Source: Ruminococcus sp. UBA4383 (GTDB lineage: Bacteria > Bacillota > Clostridia > Oscillospirales > Ruminococcaceae). From it: 64,000 bases of DNA. A model generated the notes under the pieces. It had not been told where the DNA came from. It was given only the letters and a program-made list of their open reading frames with translations, and searched no databases. The stretch is from the NCBI GenBank assembly GCA_002389995.1, contig DGRR01000219.1:1-64000 (forward strand), given 5' to 3'. The position numbers and the translations under genes were made by a program. Positions within the stretch are counted from its first letter, which is position 1. The number at the start of each line of letters is the position of its first letter. This document shows, piece after piece, positions 28,185 to 37,657 of this stretch.

Positions 28185-28253
28185 GGATATTATTGTCACT
28201 GATTATGTATTAATTTCCGTTTATGGTTAATAATATAAGCGGAGGTGTTGAAA

Positions 28254-29024
28254 ATGAAAACGAAAAAAAATCCAAAGGGATTCTATGCCGCTCTCGGAAT
28301 AAGTACTGTAATGGTAGGTTCTGCGTGTTTTTTTGCCTATCAGCAGGGAGAAAAGCTTACCAAACAGATTCTCTCCGACAAAGAATCCATGCATGAAGCC
28401 GCTGTTGACAGAAAAGTCACCGACATACCGAAAAATCCCGTCACAACTCAGAAAATAACCGAATCACCCATATGGTATACTACCGCTGTCACGCAGGAAA
28501 CTACTCTCCCCATATATATCCCCCCTGAACACGCCCTCGAAACAAATCCCCCTTCCACTACTCTCCCTGTAAATTCAGGCGGTGCAACAAGACTTGATTT
28601 TCCAAAAGCTCCCCTTGATGATATGGAAAACATCATAAATCCTTTCAGCAAAGGCGAACTCGTCAAAAATGAAACAACAGGCTCATGGCAGACACATAAC
28701 GGCACGGATATCCTCGCTGAAATCGGCTCTCAGGTCTATGCAGTATCCGCAGGCGAAGTGAAATCTGTCGAAAATGACCCCATATGGGGTATAACTGTCG
28801 TGATTGACCACCATAACGGATTTGTTTCAAGATACTGCAATCTCGCAAAGGATTTGTCCGTACAGAAAGGCGATAACCTCGTAAGCGGTGATATTATCGG
28901 AAATGTAGGTGATACCGCAGATATAGAAAGTTCTCTCGAACCTCATCTGCATATTGAGATACTTCACAACGGAACATATCTCGACCCGATTTCATGCATA
29001 TATCCGAACACTGAAAATGAATAA
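28254..29024 (+). CDS. Membrane-anchored M23 peptidase, SpoIIQ-like
   Basis: The 256-residue protein has one N-terminal membrane segment (about 11-29), a Thr/Pro-rich linker (about 55-110) and a LytM/M23 domain (about 120-250). The metal ligands HNGTD and HLHIE are present. The usual YxHL is YCNL here, as in the SpoIIQ branch. It may cut peptidoglycan or, as SpoIIQ does, help engulfment and the forespore channel; this is inferred. The start is set at ATG 28254 behind GGAGGTG, rather than an in-frame GTG at 28245 that overlaps that site. Confidence 0.8.
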   Translation: MKTKKNPKGFYAALGISTVMVGSACFFAYQQGEKLTKQILSDKESMHEAAVDRKVTDIPKNPVTTQKITESPIWYTTAVTQETTLPIYIPPEHALETNPPSTTLPVNSGGATRLDFPKAPLDDMENIINPFSKGELVKNETTGSWQTHNGTDILAEIGSQVYAVSAGEVKSVENDPIWGITVVIDHHNGFVSRYCNLAKDLSVQKGDNLVSGDIIGNVGDTADIESSLEPHLHIEILHNGTYLDPISCIYPNTENE

Positions 29025-29029
29025 AAAAG

Positions 29030-29068
29030 AGGGAGGGGGGCATAAAAGCCATATCCTCCCTTATTCTT
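29030..29068. terminator. Bidirectional terminator between the M23 gene and the mrdA operon
   Basis: AGGGAGG (29030-29036) pairs with CCTCCCT (29055-29061), with an inner GGC/GCC pair. An A-run before and T-rich sequence after serve both strands. Confidence 0.7.
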
Positions 29069-29070
29069 TG

Positions 29071-29220
29071 TCTTTATCTGTATCTTTATCTGTATCTTTA
29101 TCTGTATCTTTTTCTGTATCTTTTTCTGTATCTTTATCTGTATCGGGTTGTTTTGCTTTACAAAATAACCATTTGCTTGTTTTTATCTTTATCTGTATCC
29201 TTATCTTTATCTGTATCGGG
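29071..29220. repeat. 12-bp tandem repeats downstream of mrdA
   Basis: About six copies of TCTTTATCTGTA (29071-29146) and a second shorter run (about 29184-29220) are separated by a unique stretch. On the minus strand the unit GATACAGATAAA encodes Asp-Thr-Asp-Lys. The right-hand run is in frame with the mrdA stop at 29251; the left-hand run is in another frame and ends in its own stop. It may be a decayed or phase-variable tail of mrdA. Confidence 0.7.
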
Positions 29221-29250
29221 TTTTACGGAAATAATATCTGCAATAATGAA

Positions 29251-31377
29251 TTAACCGTCAGTTGTGGCAGTAGTTACGGCAGTTGTTGTGGTATTGGTTG
29301 TATCTGTATCTGTCGTGCCTGTACCCGTATCTGTTGTGGCAGTAGTTTCGGTTGTGGTAGTTGTATTGAAAACAAGCTGTTCTGCGGGGAGTTTATGATT
29401 TTTCGGCTTTACACCGTTAAGACCGTAACATTCCTGATATGATTTGAGAATATCCCTTATCATATACTTTGAAAATTCTCCGCCCTCGATAACTCCTGCA
29501 AAAGCTACTTCGGGCTTGTCAGCAGGTGCAAAACCTATGAAAAGTGAATTTTGTTTGCTTTTATCGTTCATATCTGTCTGGGGAGTACCTGTCTTTATGG
29601 CGACTGTATAGCCGAGGTCATCAAGGGAATATTCATAGGGCATACTGTGTGAAGCATCTATCATTCCGTTGATTATATATTCATAGACATCGGGCTGTTT
29701 TATTTCGATAGTTTCGGCAACTTCGGGCATGGTATTGCTTATGAGCTTGTTTGAGCCGTATGTGTAGAGACTGTCCACAAGGAAAGGCTTATATCTTACG
29801 CCCCTGTTTGCAATTGTACTTGCGGCAACGGCAAGCTGCAATGGAGTTATACCGCTTGACTGGTTTCCTATACCTGCCTGAATTACATATCCCACATACC
29901 ACGGCTCGCCCATTTTGGCGAAATATTCGGGACTGCAAAGGAATCCTTCCGCATCACCTGTTTCAATGCCTGTACTCTGTCCGAATCCGTAGAGATTTGC
30001 ATAGTGGTTTATAGTATCAATGCCGAGTTTGCTCGAAAGCTCATAGAAATAGCAGTTGCATGATACTTCAATGGCGTGTCTGACCGAGATTGCACCGTGA
30101 AAGCCTGTACACTGGAACATATAACCGTAAAAGTCATAGTACTGGTTGCATATGAATGTAGTATCGCCCTTTACAATTCCCTCATTAAGACCTGCGGTAG
30201 CTGTTACGGTCTTGAATGTTGAACCGGGGAGATATTGTCCGTAGGTACAGCGGTTGAACATGGGGGAGTTCGGGAGTTCCTGAATTTTCTCATAGTCGCT
30301 GATATAGTCCTTCAAATTGTAAGTGGGAGCGTTAGCCATACCTTTTACCGCACCTGTTTTTGCGTCAAGGACTACAATTGCGCCCGCCTTTGCCATTCCT
30401 CCGTAATTAAATGATTCAAGAAATTTATCAAGTATTTCCTGAAGTTTAAGCTGATATGCGCCGTCAACGGTTAATTTTATAGTCTGTCCGGGGACGGTTT
30501 CCTTTGTAGTTCTCACATCTACGATAGTATCATTGAGGATAGTGACATCTTCCTTACCGTTTTCGCCTTTGAGCTGTTTTTCCATAGCGGATTCAATACC
30601 GCTTTTTCCGACAATATCATTGAGTGCATAGCCTTTTTCCTTGAGGGATTCATATTCTTCGGCATAGATAGGACCTACCGTACCGATTTCGTGCGGGAGG
30701 ATATCGCCTCTTATTATATGTCTTTCGGCAGCGTCAACGGCTTCAATACCCTTATAGAGGTTACCGAGTTCTTTCATCTCGATAATAGTTTTTGGGTCAA
30801 CATTGCTTGCAAGAACCAAATCGTTGCTGTATGAAAATTCGCTTACAATCATTTCATATCTCATGCCTGCGATAATTCTTTTCTGATTCTCGGTATATTC
30901 ATCTGATATTTCGTAGTCGGAGATAAGCTTGTCAATGCAGTTCTGGGCAGTTGCGTAGACGTTGAGGCTTAATTTTTCTATTATCTCGGAATTGTCCTCG
31001 GAAGTAAATTCGTAGGGATATTCTTTTGTTATGGGAATACTCTCCTTGAAACGGTATCCTTTTTCTGCGAGTGTGCCGTATATATCGAGGAGTATTTTAT
31101 TTCCCTCGGCATTGTCATCGGGGAAAAATGCCTTTTGCAGAACGAGGTCACATCTTTTGTCATTTGCGACCAACACATTTCCCTTATAGTCGAGGATTTC
31201 GCCACGGGTAGCCTTTATTTCCCTTTCATAGGTTATCGCCTGCGGGTCATATCTGCTCTGCATAGCGTCCTCACCCACGACCTGAATTTTCATTAATCTC
31301 ATTCCGCTTACAATGGTGAGGAACACAACAAGGGTAACTGTAAAAAATGCCTTTATACTGTCTGCAAGAGATTTCAA
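29251..31377 (-). CDS. mrdA: Penicillin-binding protein 2 (elongasome transpeptidase)
   Basis: This 708-residue class B PBP cross-links peptidoglycan during cell elongation. It has one N-terminal membrane segment, a dimerisation domain with ATRGEILDYKG, and a transpeptidase with Ser386-x-x-Lys389 (GSTFK), SCN (439-441) and KTGT (595-598). The last ~35 residues are almost only Thr, Asp, Ala and Gly, an unusual tail. TTG is the start, behind AAGGAG, and the gene begins a few bases after mreD. With MreBCD it belongs to the rod complex. Confidence 0.95.
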   Translation of the reverse strand: MKSLADSIKAFFTVTLVVFLTIVSGMRLMKIQVVGEDAMQSRYDPQAITYEREIKATRGEILDYKGNVLVANDKRCDLVLQKAFFPDDNAEGNKILLDIYGTLAEKGYRFKESIPITKEYPYEFTSEDNSEIIEKLSLNVYATAQNCIDKLISDYEISDEYTENQKRIIAGMRYEMIVSEFSYSNDLVLASNVDPKTIIEMKELGNLYKGIEAVDAAERHIIRGDILPHEIGTVGPIYAEEYESLKEKGYALNDIVGKSGIESAMEKQLKGENGKEDVTILNDTIVDVRTTKETVPGQTIKLTVDGAYQLKLQEILDKFLESFNYGGMAKAGAIVVLDAKTGAVKGMANAPTYNLKDYISDYEKIQELPNSPMFNRCTYGQYLPGSTFKTVTATAGLNEGIVKGDTTFICNQYYDFYGYMFQCTGFHGAISVRHAIEVSCNCYFYELSSKLGIDTINHYANLYGFGQSTGIETGDAEGFLCSPEYFAKMGEPWYVGYVIQAGIGNQSSGITPLQLAVAASTIANRGVRYKPFLVDSLYTYGSNKLISNTMPEVAETIEIKQPDVYEYIINGMIDASHSMPYEYSLDDLGYTVAIKTGTPQTDMNDKSKQNSLFIGFAPADKPEVAFAGVIEGGEFSKYMIRDILKSYQECYGLNGVKPKNHKLPAEQLVFNTTTTTETTATTDTGTGTTDTDTTNTTTTAVTTATTDG

Positions 31378-31381
31378 AAAA

Positions 31382-31966
31382 TCACTCCTTACTGAACTGA
31401 GTTATTCCACGGTTATTGTCTATTATTTCTTTTATGGTGAGATGTTCTCTCGGCATGAGCTTTTTGTTTATCAGTCTGAAAACAAGATAGACAAAAAGTG
31501 ATGATATGATTGTATAAGCCCATACTTTCAGAGTTTTCTCATAAAATATAATTTCTGCGTGGTCATACTGCCATATATTATAGTAAAATTCAAAGTCAAG
31601 ACAGCACTGTATAAATGATACCACTGCATTTATCCAGAAGAAATTTATAAACTTGTCCCTGAGATACAACTCAAAAAGAAGCGATACCGCCACGCAGAAT
31701 ACCGTCAGCAATACCGCATTGTATCCGAAAAGCCGTCCGCACCCTACATCTATGAGAAATCCGCACACGGCTCCTGTAAATGCAGATGCCATAAGGTCAT
31801 TGTTTACTGCTATGCAGAGTGCGGCAGGGACGAGAAGTATTGGTTTAGTCCATGTCCCTGCGTTCATTGTTGAAAAGAAAAGAATTATGATTATATAGTA
31901 AACTATCCAGCGCAGGACGGTTTTTATATAGTATATTCTTTTTTCACGGGGCAGTCTGAGCTTCAT
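31382..31966 (-). CDS. mreD: Rod shape-determining protein MreD
   Basis: This small integral membrane protein of 194 residues has about five or six spans. It is part of the MreBCD-PBP2 elongation complex and is identified mainly by position between mreC and mrdA and by its hydrophobic profile. The start is set at ATG 31966, six bases after AAGGAGG; an upstream GTG abuts that site. It overlaps the mreC end by 23 bases. Confidence 0.85.
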   Translation of the reverse strand: MKLRLPREKRIYYIKTVLRWIVYYIIIILFFSTMNAGTWTKPILLVPAALCIAVNNDLMASAFTGAVCGFLIDVGCGRLFGYNAVLLTVFCVAVSLLFELYLRDKFINFFWINAVVSFIQCCLDFEFYYNIWQYDHAEIIFYEKTLKVWAYTIISSLFVYLVFRLINKKLMPREHLTIKEIIDNNRGITQFSKE

Positions 31967-32819
31967 CTGCACCCTCCTTTTTACCTGTAAAATCCGTTAT
32001 TATGAAAACTGTACTCAGTCTTGTAACATCACAGCAAGGCTCTATTTCCGCACAGGCTGAAAGACCGTTTATTTCAAAGTCGGTACTTATCACAGTGCCT
32101 ATGGGGTAATCTTTCGGGAACATACCCGTATTGCCTGCGGTGACGATTAAATCACCTTCCTTGAGTTTATGGGCGGTTGACAGGTGGCTCATCTTGGTAT
32201 GTCCGTCAGCCGCAGTCAGCACAGTCCCCTCAATTACGCCGTAGTCGGCATTTGTAGAAGAAGCAATAGCCGCCACAGACAAATCAGGTGAAAGAATAGT
32301 TCTTACTGTTGAACTTTTTTCGGATACTTCGACAGTCATTCCCACAAGCCCGTCAGAAGTTATAACGGGGCTGAAAGGTTCTATTCCGTCAGCCTTACCC
32401 TTATCGACAGTAAACGACCTGAACGGGTCATTTGTGATATATCCGAGGACTTCCGCAGGCATTGACATATCGAGTTCGGGGTATTCCTCTTTCATATCGG
32501 CAAATTTACGCAGTTCCTCGACTTCCGCCTTCAAATCGTCATATTCGGCAAGTTTTCTGTTGAGTTCGTTTATTCTTTCTTTAAGCTGCTGATTTTCCTC
32601 ATAATATTTATCGGGGCTGAATATCTTATCCGAGATACGTTCAAACTCCATGCCTATTGAATTTGAAACGGATTTAAGCGGCTGGGTTATCATATTTATG
32701 AGTGATGCCGCAGAGAGCGAATATCCGCCCTTTGTTACGCCATATATCATTATTCCCACAAGAAAGGCTATAAATACAATCAGAACCCTGAATCTTGTGC
32801 TTTTAACAAAACTTTTCAA
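31944..32819 (-). CDS. mreC: Rod shape-determining protein MreC
   Basis: This 291-residue protein has one membrane segment at about 10-30, a coiled coil (about 70-105, YEENQQLKERINELNRKLAEY) and a beta-rich C-terminal domain with VTSDGLVGMTV and GDLIVTAGNTG, typical of MreC. It links MreB inside the cell to PBP2 outside. The start codon is TTG behind a GGGGG-type site. Confidence 0.95.
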   Translation of the reverse strand: MKSFVKSTRFRVLIVFIAFLVGIMIYGVTKGGYSLSAASLINMITQPLKSVSNSIGMEFERISDKIFSPDKYYEENQQLKERINELNRKLAEYDDLKAEVEELRKFADMKEEYPELDMSMPAEVLGYITNDPFRSFTVDKGKADGIEPFSPVITSDGLVGMTVEVSEKSSTVRTILSPDLSVAAIASSTNADYGVIEGTVLTAADGHTKMSHLSTAHKLKEGDLIVTAGNTGMFPKDYPIGTVISTDFEINGLSACAEIEPCCDVTRLSTVFIITDFTGKKEGADEAQTAP

Positions 32820-32838
32820 TTATCTACCCCCGTGAGTA

Positions 32839-33855
32839 TCAATAATATCTTACATTTTCCATGAGAGCGTCCTGATAGTCGCTGATATTTTCAAGAATTT
32901 TGCCTGTACCCTCCGCAACGCAGTCGAGGGGATATTCCGCAATATATACAGGCATACCTGTTTCACGGTTGATAAGCCTGTCGAGACCTCTGAGCAAAGC
33001 ACCGCCTCCTGCGAGGGTAATTCCGTGGTCGATTATATCCGCAGACAGTTCGGGCGGAGTTTCTTCGAGGGTACTTTTTATAGCGTCAATGACTTTTGCA
33101 AGCGGTTCAACGAGAGCGTCCCTTATTTCCGCAGAACTTACGCTTACATTTTCGGGCAGACCGTTGAGGAGGTTTCTGCCTTTTATTTCGAGGCTTTCCT
33201 CCTTGCTTCCGGGGAAAGCCGAGCCGATTTCGATTTTTATATTTTCGGCAGTTCTTTCGCCTATGAGGAGGTTATATTTTTTCTTGATATAATTTATAAT
33301 TGACGCATCGAACTCATCGCCTGCACATCTTATAGACCTTGCGGCGACTATTCCGCCGAGTGAGATTACAGCGACTTCGCTTGTACCGCCTCCGATATCT
33401 ACAATCATGCTTCCTTCGGGGGCATTTGTAGGCAGACCCGCACCTATGGCAGCCGCCATGGGTTCTTCAATGATGAGGACGTTGTTTGCTCCTGCTTTTT
33501 TGCAGGCTTCACGCACGGCACGTCTTTCGACAGCGGTAACACCTGACGGAATACATATAATTACGTTTGCCTTTGTGAGAAATCTTCCACGCAGGGCTTT
33601 TTTGATAAACTCCTGAAGGAGAGTTGTAGCGATGTCGAAATCCGCAATAACTCCGTCTTTCAGAGGTCTTACAGCGACTATTGACCCCGGTGTCCTGCCG
33701 ATTACTTCTTTTGCTTCCATGCCGACATATCTTGTCTTGTCGGTTCTGGTATTCACGGCAACGACAGAGGGTTCTCTGATTATTATACCCTTTCCTCGCA
33801 TATATATCAAGGTATTTGCAGTACCGAGGTCTATACCTATATCTTTTGTAAACAT
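32839..33855 (-). CDS. mreB: Rod shape-determining actin homologue MreB
   Basis: This 338-residue actin-fold ATPase forms membrane filaments that steer wall synthesis. It has DIGIDLGTANTLIY (phosphate 1), IVDIGGGTSEVAVIS (phosphate 2) and ITLAGGGALLRGLD (adenosine). It is full length. Cells of this genus are cocci, so the retained elongasome set is of interest. Confidence 0.98.
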   Translation of the reverse strand: MFTKDIGIDLGTANTLIYMRGKGIIIREPSVVAVNTRTDKTRYVGMEAKEVIGRTPGSIVAVRPLKDGVIADFDIATTLLQEFIKKALRGRFLTKANVIICIPSGVTAVERRAVREACKKAGANNVLIIEEPMAAAIGAGLPTNAPEGSMIVDIGGGTSEVAVISLGGIVAARSIRCAGDEFDASIINYIKKKYNLLIGERTAENIKIEIGSAFPGSKEESLEIKGRNLLNGLPENVSVSSAEIRDALVEPLAKVIDAIKSTLEETPPELSADIIDHGITLAGGGALLRGLDRLINRETGMPVYIAEYPLDCVAEGTGKILENISDYQDALMENVRYY

Positions 33856-33932
33856 TTTGAAGCTCCTTGCTTTCTTGAATATCTTTTTATCTATGTATAT
33901 AAGGGATTACGGACTTTCCGTCCGCAGGAAAT

Positions 33933-34187
33933 TTATCCGAAGAGTTTCGGTGCAGTCTTGTAATAAGCGAATATTGCGACAAATATCATTATTATCTGTG
34001 CTATGCTGATATTTACCGTTATGCCGAAAGTAAGCGCAATTATCTGTATATCTATGAATCTCCCCGGTTCAAAGGAAAATCTTGTGACATATCCGAGCCA
34101 CCACAGTGAACCGTCTGCAATACTTCCGATAAAGCCTCCGAGGGTTATTGCAGCAAGAATAAGAATTATAAAATAGAATTTCTTCAT
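33933..34187 (-). CDS. DUF4321 small membrane protein
   Basis: The 84-residue protein has two hydrophobic segments (about 4-25 and 48-75) and the LGGFIGSIAD motif of DUF4321. Such genes sit beside mreB in many Clostridia. The function is unknown; a role with the elongasome is suggested by position only. Confidence 0.8.
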   Translation of the reverse strand: MKKFYFIILILAAITLGGFIGSIADGSLWWLGYVTRFSFEPGRFIDIQIIALTFGITVNISIAQIIMIFVAIFAYYKTAPKLFG

Positions 34188-34198
34188 CTTTTTCTCCT

Positions 34199-34636
34199 TT
34201 ATATTCCTGACGAGCCGAAACCGCCCTCGCCACGCTTAGTATCGTCAAGGCTTCCGCTGACTTCTATTTCGGGAAAGAGGACTCTTGTGGGGACAAGCTG
34301 GGCTATTCTCATTCCGTTTGTCACGGTAAACGGTTCTTTTCCGTGATTGATGAGCGGAATAAACCATTCTCCCCTGTAATCGCTGTCAACAACTCCCACG
34401 CAGTTTGCAAGGCTTACGCCGTATTTTGAGGATAATCCTGAGCGTGGGTATATGAGCATTGCGACATCTGTGCAGTCTGTCTGTGCTTTGAGACCTGTGG
34501 GAATCATTTTTATTTCACCCTGATTAAGTGTTACAGGTTCATCGAGGCAGGCGGATATATCAAGTCCTGCGCTTGATTCTGTGGCACGGGAGGGTATTAC
34601 TGCGTTTTTGTGTATTTTTTTGAATATGATTTTCAT
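34199..34636 (-). CDS. dut: dUTP pyrophosphatase
   Basis: This 145-residue trimeric enzyme hydrolyses dUTP to dUMP. The five family motifs are visible: SSAGLDISA, PRSGLSSKYG, GVVDSDYRGEW, RIAQLV and the C-terminal RGEGGFGSSG. It overlaps the U32 gene by 4 bases (ATGA). Confidence 0.97.
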   Translation of the reverse strand: MKIIFKKIHKNAVIPSRATESSAGLDISACLDEPVTLNQGEIKMIPTGLKAQTDCTDVAMLIYPRSGLSSKYGVSLANCVGVVDSDYRGEWFIPLINHGKEPFTVTNGMRIAQLVPTRVLFPEIEVSGSLDDTKRGEGGFGSSGI

Positions 34637-36675
34637 TTTACTTCCTGCAAACCTTTCTTATACAGTCCTCTTGTGATGTTGCCGGGTGGTTTTTTTCCTG
34701 AGAGAATATTTTTTGTCTGCTGTGCATTTTCGTCCGAGAGCATAACAATGCCGAAGCTTACATTTTCGGGGATATCGTCAATATAGAGTATATCGGGGTT
34801 AAGAATCTCGGTATATCCCGCATGGCAGAGAACGGGGAGATTTCTTTTAGTACGGTCTGTTATGAATCCCGTGCAGTTTTTACAGCCGATTTCGTTTTTT
34901 ATGGGACAGTTGACCGTAAGCATTAGGGGAATTTTACCGTATATGAGCATACCTGTTTCAATTTCCGAATGGAGCTGTAAATACTGGGATTTTTTAGCTT
35001 CAAACGAGAAAACGCAGTCTTTCAGACCGATATTTTTCATACATTCCGCACTGTACGAATTGAAGATATTGAGAGTATAGCTTCCGTGGAGTTCAAAGCC
35101 GAGTTTTTTACCGATTGCAATACAGTCGGGAGTATGGCAGAAAAGGCGGTTTATGCCGAATTTATCCCTTATATATTCAAGGGACTGCATGACTTTATCC
35201 TCATCGTGAATGAATCTGGGAGGTGACAATATTATCTTTTCCGCCATATATGTTATTTCATTAAGCATAGGTTCTGAGAGGCTTATATTCTCATCAGTTA
35301 TTATGTATTCGGAATATTCATAAGCGGCTTTTGCCTGCTGTATACTGCGGCAGAATGTACGCAGGCGGAATTTTTCGGGCTTTGAAGGCAGTTTCTGCGG
35401 CATTTTGGGGGTATAATCCGTAATATTGTAGACGGGAGTATTTTTCCTGATGATATTTTCCGAGAGCTTTTCAGAAATATTCCTGCGGAGAGCGTTTAAT
35501 TTTCCGGCAGGGACGAAAAGACCGTCATCAATATCCGCTGAAAAATTTCTGACTTTAAAGACGGTATCGCCCGTTTTTGAAAGCTGTTTTCCGAGCGTGG
35601 CGGAATCAGCAGGGGTTTTAAGGGCTTTATCGGGGATATCACCGCATACCATAACGGAAATATCATCACATTTCGCAGTTATTTCGAGGGGCTGACCGCA
35701 TTTCATTACACAGTGGATATCGACATCATGGACTTGTCTTTCATTTCTGTAAAGTTCATGTATTTTCGGGATAAGTTCACGGGCGGAAACAACGTCCTCT
35801 TTTTCACGCTGACCGAACATATTCAATTTTCTGCCTGTAAAATATCCGTCAGTGAAACCGCTTCTTGAAAATATTCCCTTTAAGGTCTGCATATCGGGTT
35901 TTTCACCGTCAAGGGATTTTTTAAGTTCATTCACAGCGGAAGCGACATATTCGGGTCTTTTCATTCTTCCCTCGATTTTGAGGGAATCAACGCCTATTTC
36001 CCTGAGTTCGTCAATTTTCGGGATAAGGGACAAATCTTTGAGTGAAAGCGCACAGTAATTTTTATTTCCGCATGATGAATACGGCAGTCTGCAAGCCTGT
36101 CCGCAGCAGCCACGGTTTGCCGAACGTGAACCGATAACCGCTGACATATAGCACTGTCCTGAAACTGACATACAGAGCGCACCGTGTACAAAAACTTCCG
36201 TTTCGGTATTTAGGGCGCATATTTTCGCAAGAGTATTCTTACTGCATTCCCTTGCGGGGACAATTCTGACATAGCCGAGATTTCCGAGAAATTCCGCACC
36301 TATGGCGGTATGCACCGACATCTGCGTAGATGCATGGATAACGGAATCGGGAACGGCATTTTTTATAATCTGTGCCGCACCCCAGTCCTGCACGATACAG
36401 CCGTCAATGCCTGCGCTGTGAAGGAATTTTATGTATGTGCAGAATTTTTCTGTTTCGCTGTCGGAAATAATTGTATTGACGGCAATATATAATTTAGCCG
36501 AATACAGGTGACATAATTTTACAGCCTCGGTTATTTCATCATCTGTGAAATTGACTGCGCTGTTTCTTGCGGAGAAATATTTACCTCCTGCATAGACTGC
36601 ATCTGCACCGCAGCGCAGGGCTGCACGGAGAGTTTCCATACTTCCTGCGGGGGCGAGTATTTCGGGGTTAATCAT
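34633..36675 (-). CDS. U32 family peptidase (long form)
   Basis: The 680-residue protein begins with PEILAPAGSMETLRAALRCGADAVYAG and has the family signature around EVFVHGALCMSVSGQCYMSA, with a cluster of cysteines (CC GQAC RLPYSSCG) that may hold an iron-sulfur centre. A C-terminal region has more Cys (CPIKNEIGCKNC). Related proteins include tRNA and ubiquinone hydroxylation factors (TrhP, UbiU), so peptidase activity is not certain. It starts in a TGATG overlap with zapA. Confidence 0.9.
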   Translation of the reverse strand: MINPEILAPAGSMETLRAALRCGADAVYAGGKYFSARNSAVNFTDDEITEAVKLCHLYSAKLYIAVNTIISDSETEKFCTYIKFLHSAGIDGCIVQDWGAAQIIKNAVPDSVIHASTQMSVHTAIGAEFLGNLGYVRIVPARECSKNTLAKICALNTETEVFVHGALCMSVSGQCYMSAVIGSRSANRGCCGQACRLPYSSCGNKNYCALSLKDLSLIPKIDELREIGVDSLKIEGRMKRPEYVASAVNELKKSLDGEKPDMQTLKGIFSRSGFTDGYFTGRKLNMFGQREKEDVVSARELIPKIHELYRNERQVHDVDIHCVMKCGQPLEITAKCDDISVMVCGDIPDKALKTPADSATLGKQLSKTGDTVFKVRNFSADIDDGLFVPAGKLNALRRNISEKLSENIIRKNTPVYNITDYTPKMPQKLPSKPEKFRLRTFCRSIQQAKAAYEYSEYIITDENISLSEPMLNEITYMAEKIILSPPRFIHDEDKVMQSLEYIRDKFGINRLFCHTPDCIAIGKKLGFELHGSYTLNIFNSYSAECMKNIGLKDCVFSFEAKKSQYLQLHSEIETGMLIYGKIPLMLTVNCPIKNEIGCKNCTGFITDRTKRNLPVLCHAGYTEILNPDILYIDDIPENVSFGIVMLSDENAQQTKNILSGKKPPGNITRGLYKKGLQEVK

Positions 36676-37043
36676 CAGGCGTTATCCTTTGCCCTCTGCA
36701 TTTTGACGATATTTTCGAGCTGTGCGACTTTGGCTTTAAGGATTTCCATTTCCTTGACGGCGGTATCTCTTTCCATTCTGACTTTACCTGCTTCGCTGAC
36801 GTATTCCTTAGCCTGATTTCTTATATTGTCGAGTCTCTGGTTAGCCTTGTTGAGGTCGTCAAGGATAGTGAGTGCGACCATTATTGCGGCAGAATACGGA
36901 GATGCGCCGTTTGAGGAAACTTCATTTATTTTACCTTCCAGAGCCCTTGCGAGTGCAAAGACATAGTTGGGGGATTCTGCGGTTTTGAGTTTATATTCTT
37001 TTCCGCAGATTACGATTTTTATTTCATTTTTTATTTCTTCCAT
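36675..37043 (-). CDS. zapA: Cell division protein ZapA
   Basis: This 122-residue Z-ring associated protein has the globular ZapA head (KIVICGKEYKLKTAES, ALAREGKI-like ALARALEGKI) and a long C-terminal coiled coil (about 65-118). It helps bundle FtsZ. It lies in an operon of wall and shape genes. Confidence 0.9.
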   Translation of the reverse strand: MEEIKNEIKIVICGKEYKLKTAESPNYVFALARALEGKINEVSSNGASPYSAAIMVALTILDDLNKANQRLDNIRNQAKEYVSEAGKVRMERDTAVKEMEILKAKVAQLENIVKMQRAKDNA

Positions 37044-37073
37044 TTTGAATGTCCCTTCTCTGTTCCTGTTATA

Positions 37074-37655
37074 TCAGTAATATCTCTTTAATCCGACAAC
37101 TTTGCCGAGGATATCGACTTTATCGAGGATTATGGGTTTCATCGTGTCATTTTCGGGCTGGAGGCGGTAGTGACCGTTTTCCTTATAGAAACGTTTTACG
37201 GTAGCGTCCTCACCGTCAATGAAAGCGACTACTATATCACCGTTTTCCGCATAGCTGACGCTTTTGACGATGACGATATCACCGTCAAGGATACCTGCGT
37301 TTACCATACTTTCGCCCTTTACCCTGAGAGCGAAAAGGTCTTTGGGGTCAACACCGCTTATCTCGAAATTTATATATCCTGTTATATCCTCATATGCGGT
37401 TATGGGCTGACCTGCTGTTACAGTACCCATTACGGGAACGGAAACAGATGCGCTGTTGGGAAGTCTGAGAGAGCGGTTGAGACTGCCTGTTTTTTCGATA
37501 AGACCGTCCGCAGCGAGAGCCTCGATATATCTGTGAGCGGTTGAAGTGGATTTAAAGCCCATGTAGTCCATGATTTCTCTTACAGACGGAGATATACCGC
37601 TGCCGAGTCTTTCCTTGATGTAGTTAAAAACCTCAATTTTTTTCTGATTTGACAT
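37074..37655 (-). CDS. lexA: SOS repressor LexA
   Basis: The 193-residue protein has a winged-helix DNA-binding domain (SPSVREIMDYMGFKSTSTAHRY), an Ala81-Gly82 cleavage site in GTVTAGQP, and the catalytic pair Ser116 (GESMV) and Lys154 (ATVKRF). The start is set at the second ATG (37655), eight bases after GAGGAGGA; the first ATG overlaps the murC stop. No GAAC-N4-GTTC-type box was seen before the operon, so autoregulation is not visible. Confidence 0.96.
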   Translation of the reverse strand: MSNQKKIEVFNYIKERLGSGISPSVREIMDYMGFKSTSTAHRYIEALAADGLIEKTGSLNRSLRLPNSASVSVPVMGTVTAGQPITAYEDITGYINFEISGVDPKDLFALRVKGESMVNAGILDGDIVIVKSVSYAENGDIVVAFIDGEDATVKRFYKENGHYRLQPENDTMKPIILDKVDILGKVVGLKRYY

Positions 37656-37657
37656 AA

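Noticed and set aside
29071..29146. Possible CRISPR array or minisatellite origin
   Set aside because: 12-bp tandem units with no unique spacers; better explained as a simple repeat.
28954..29442. Plus-strand open frame with SLSVSLSVS repeats
   Set aside because: It is the antisense reading of the 12-bp repeats and of the mrdA 3' end; no ribosome site and biased composition.
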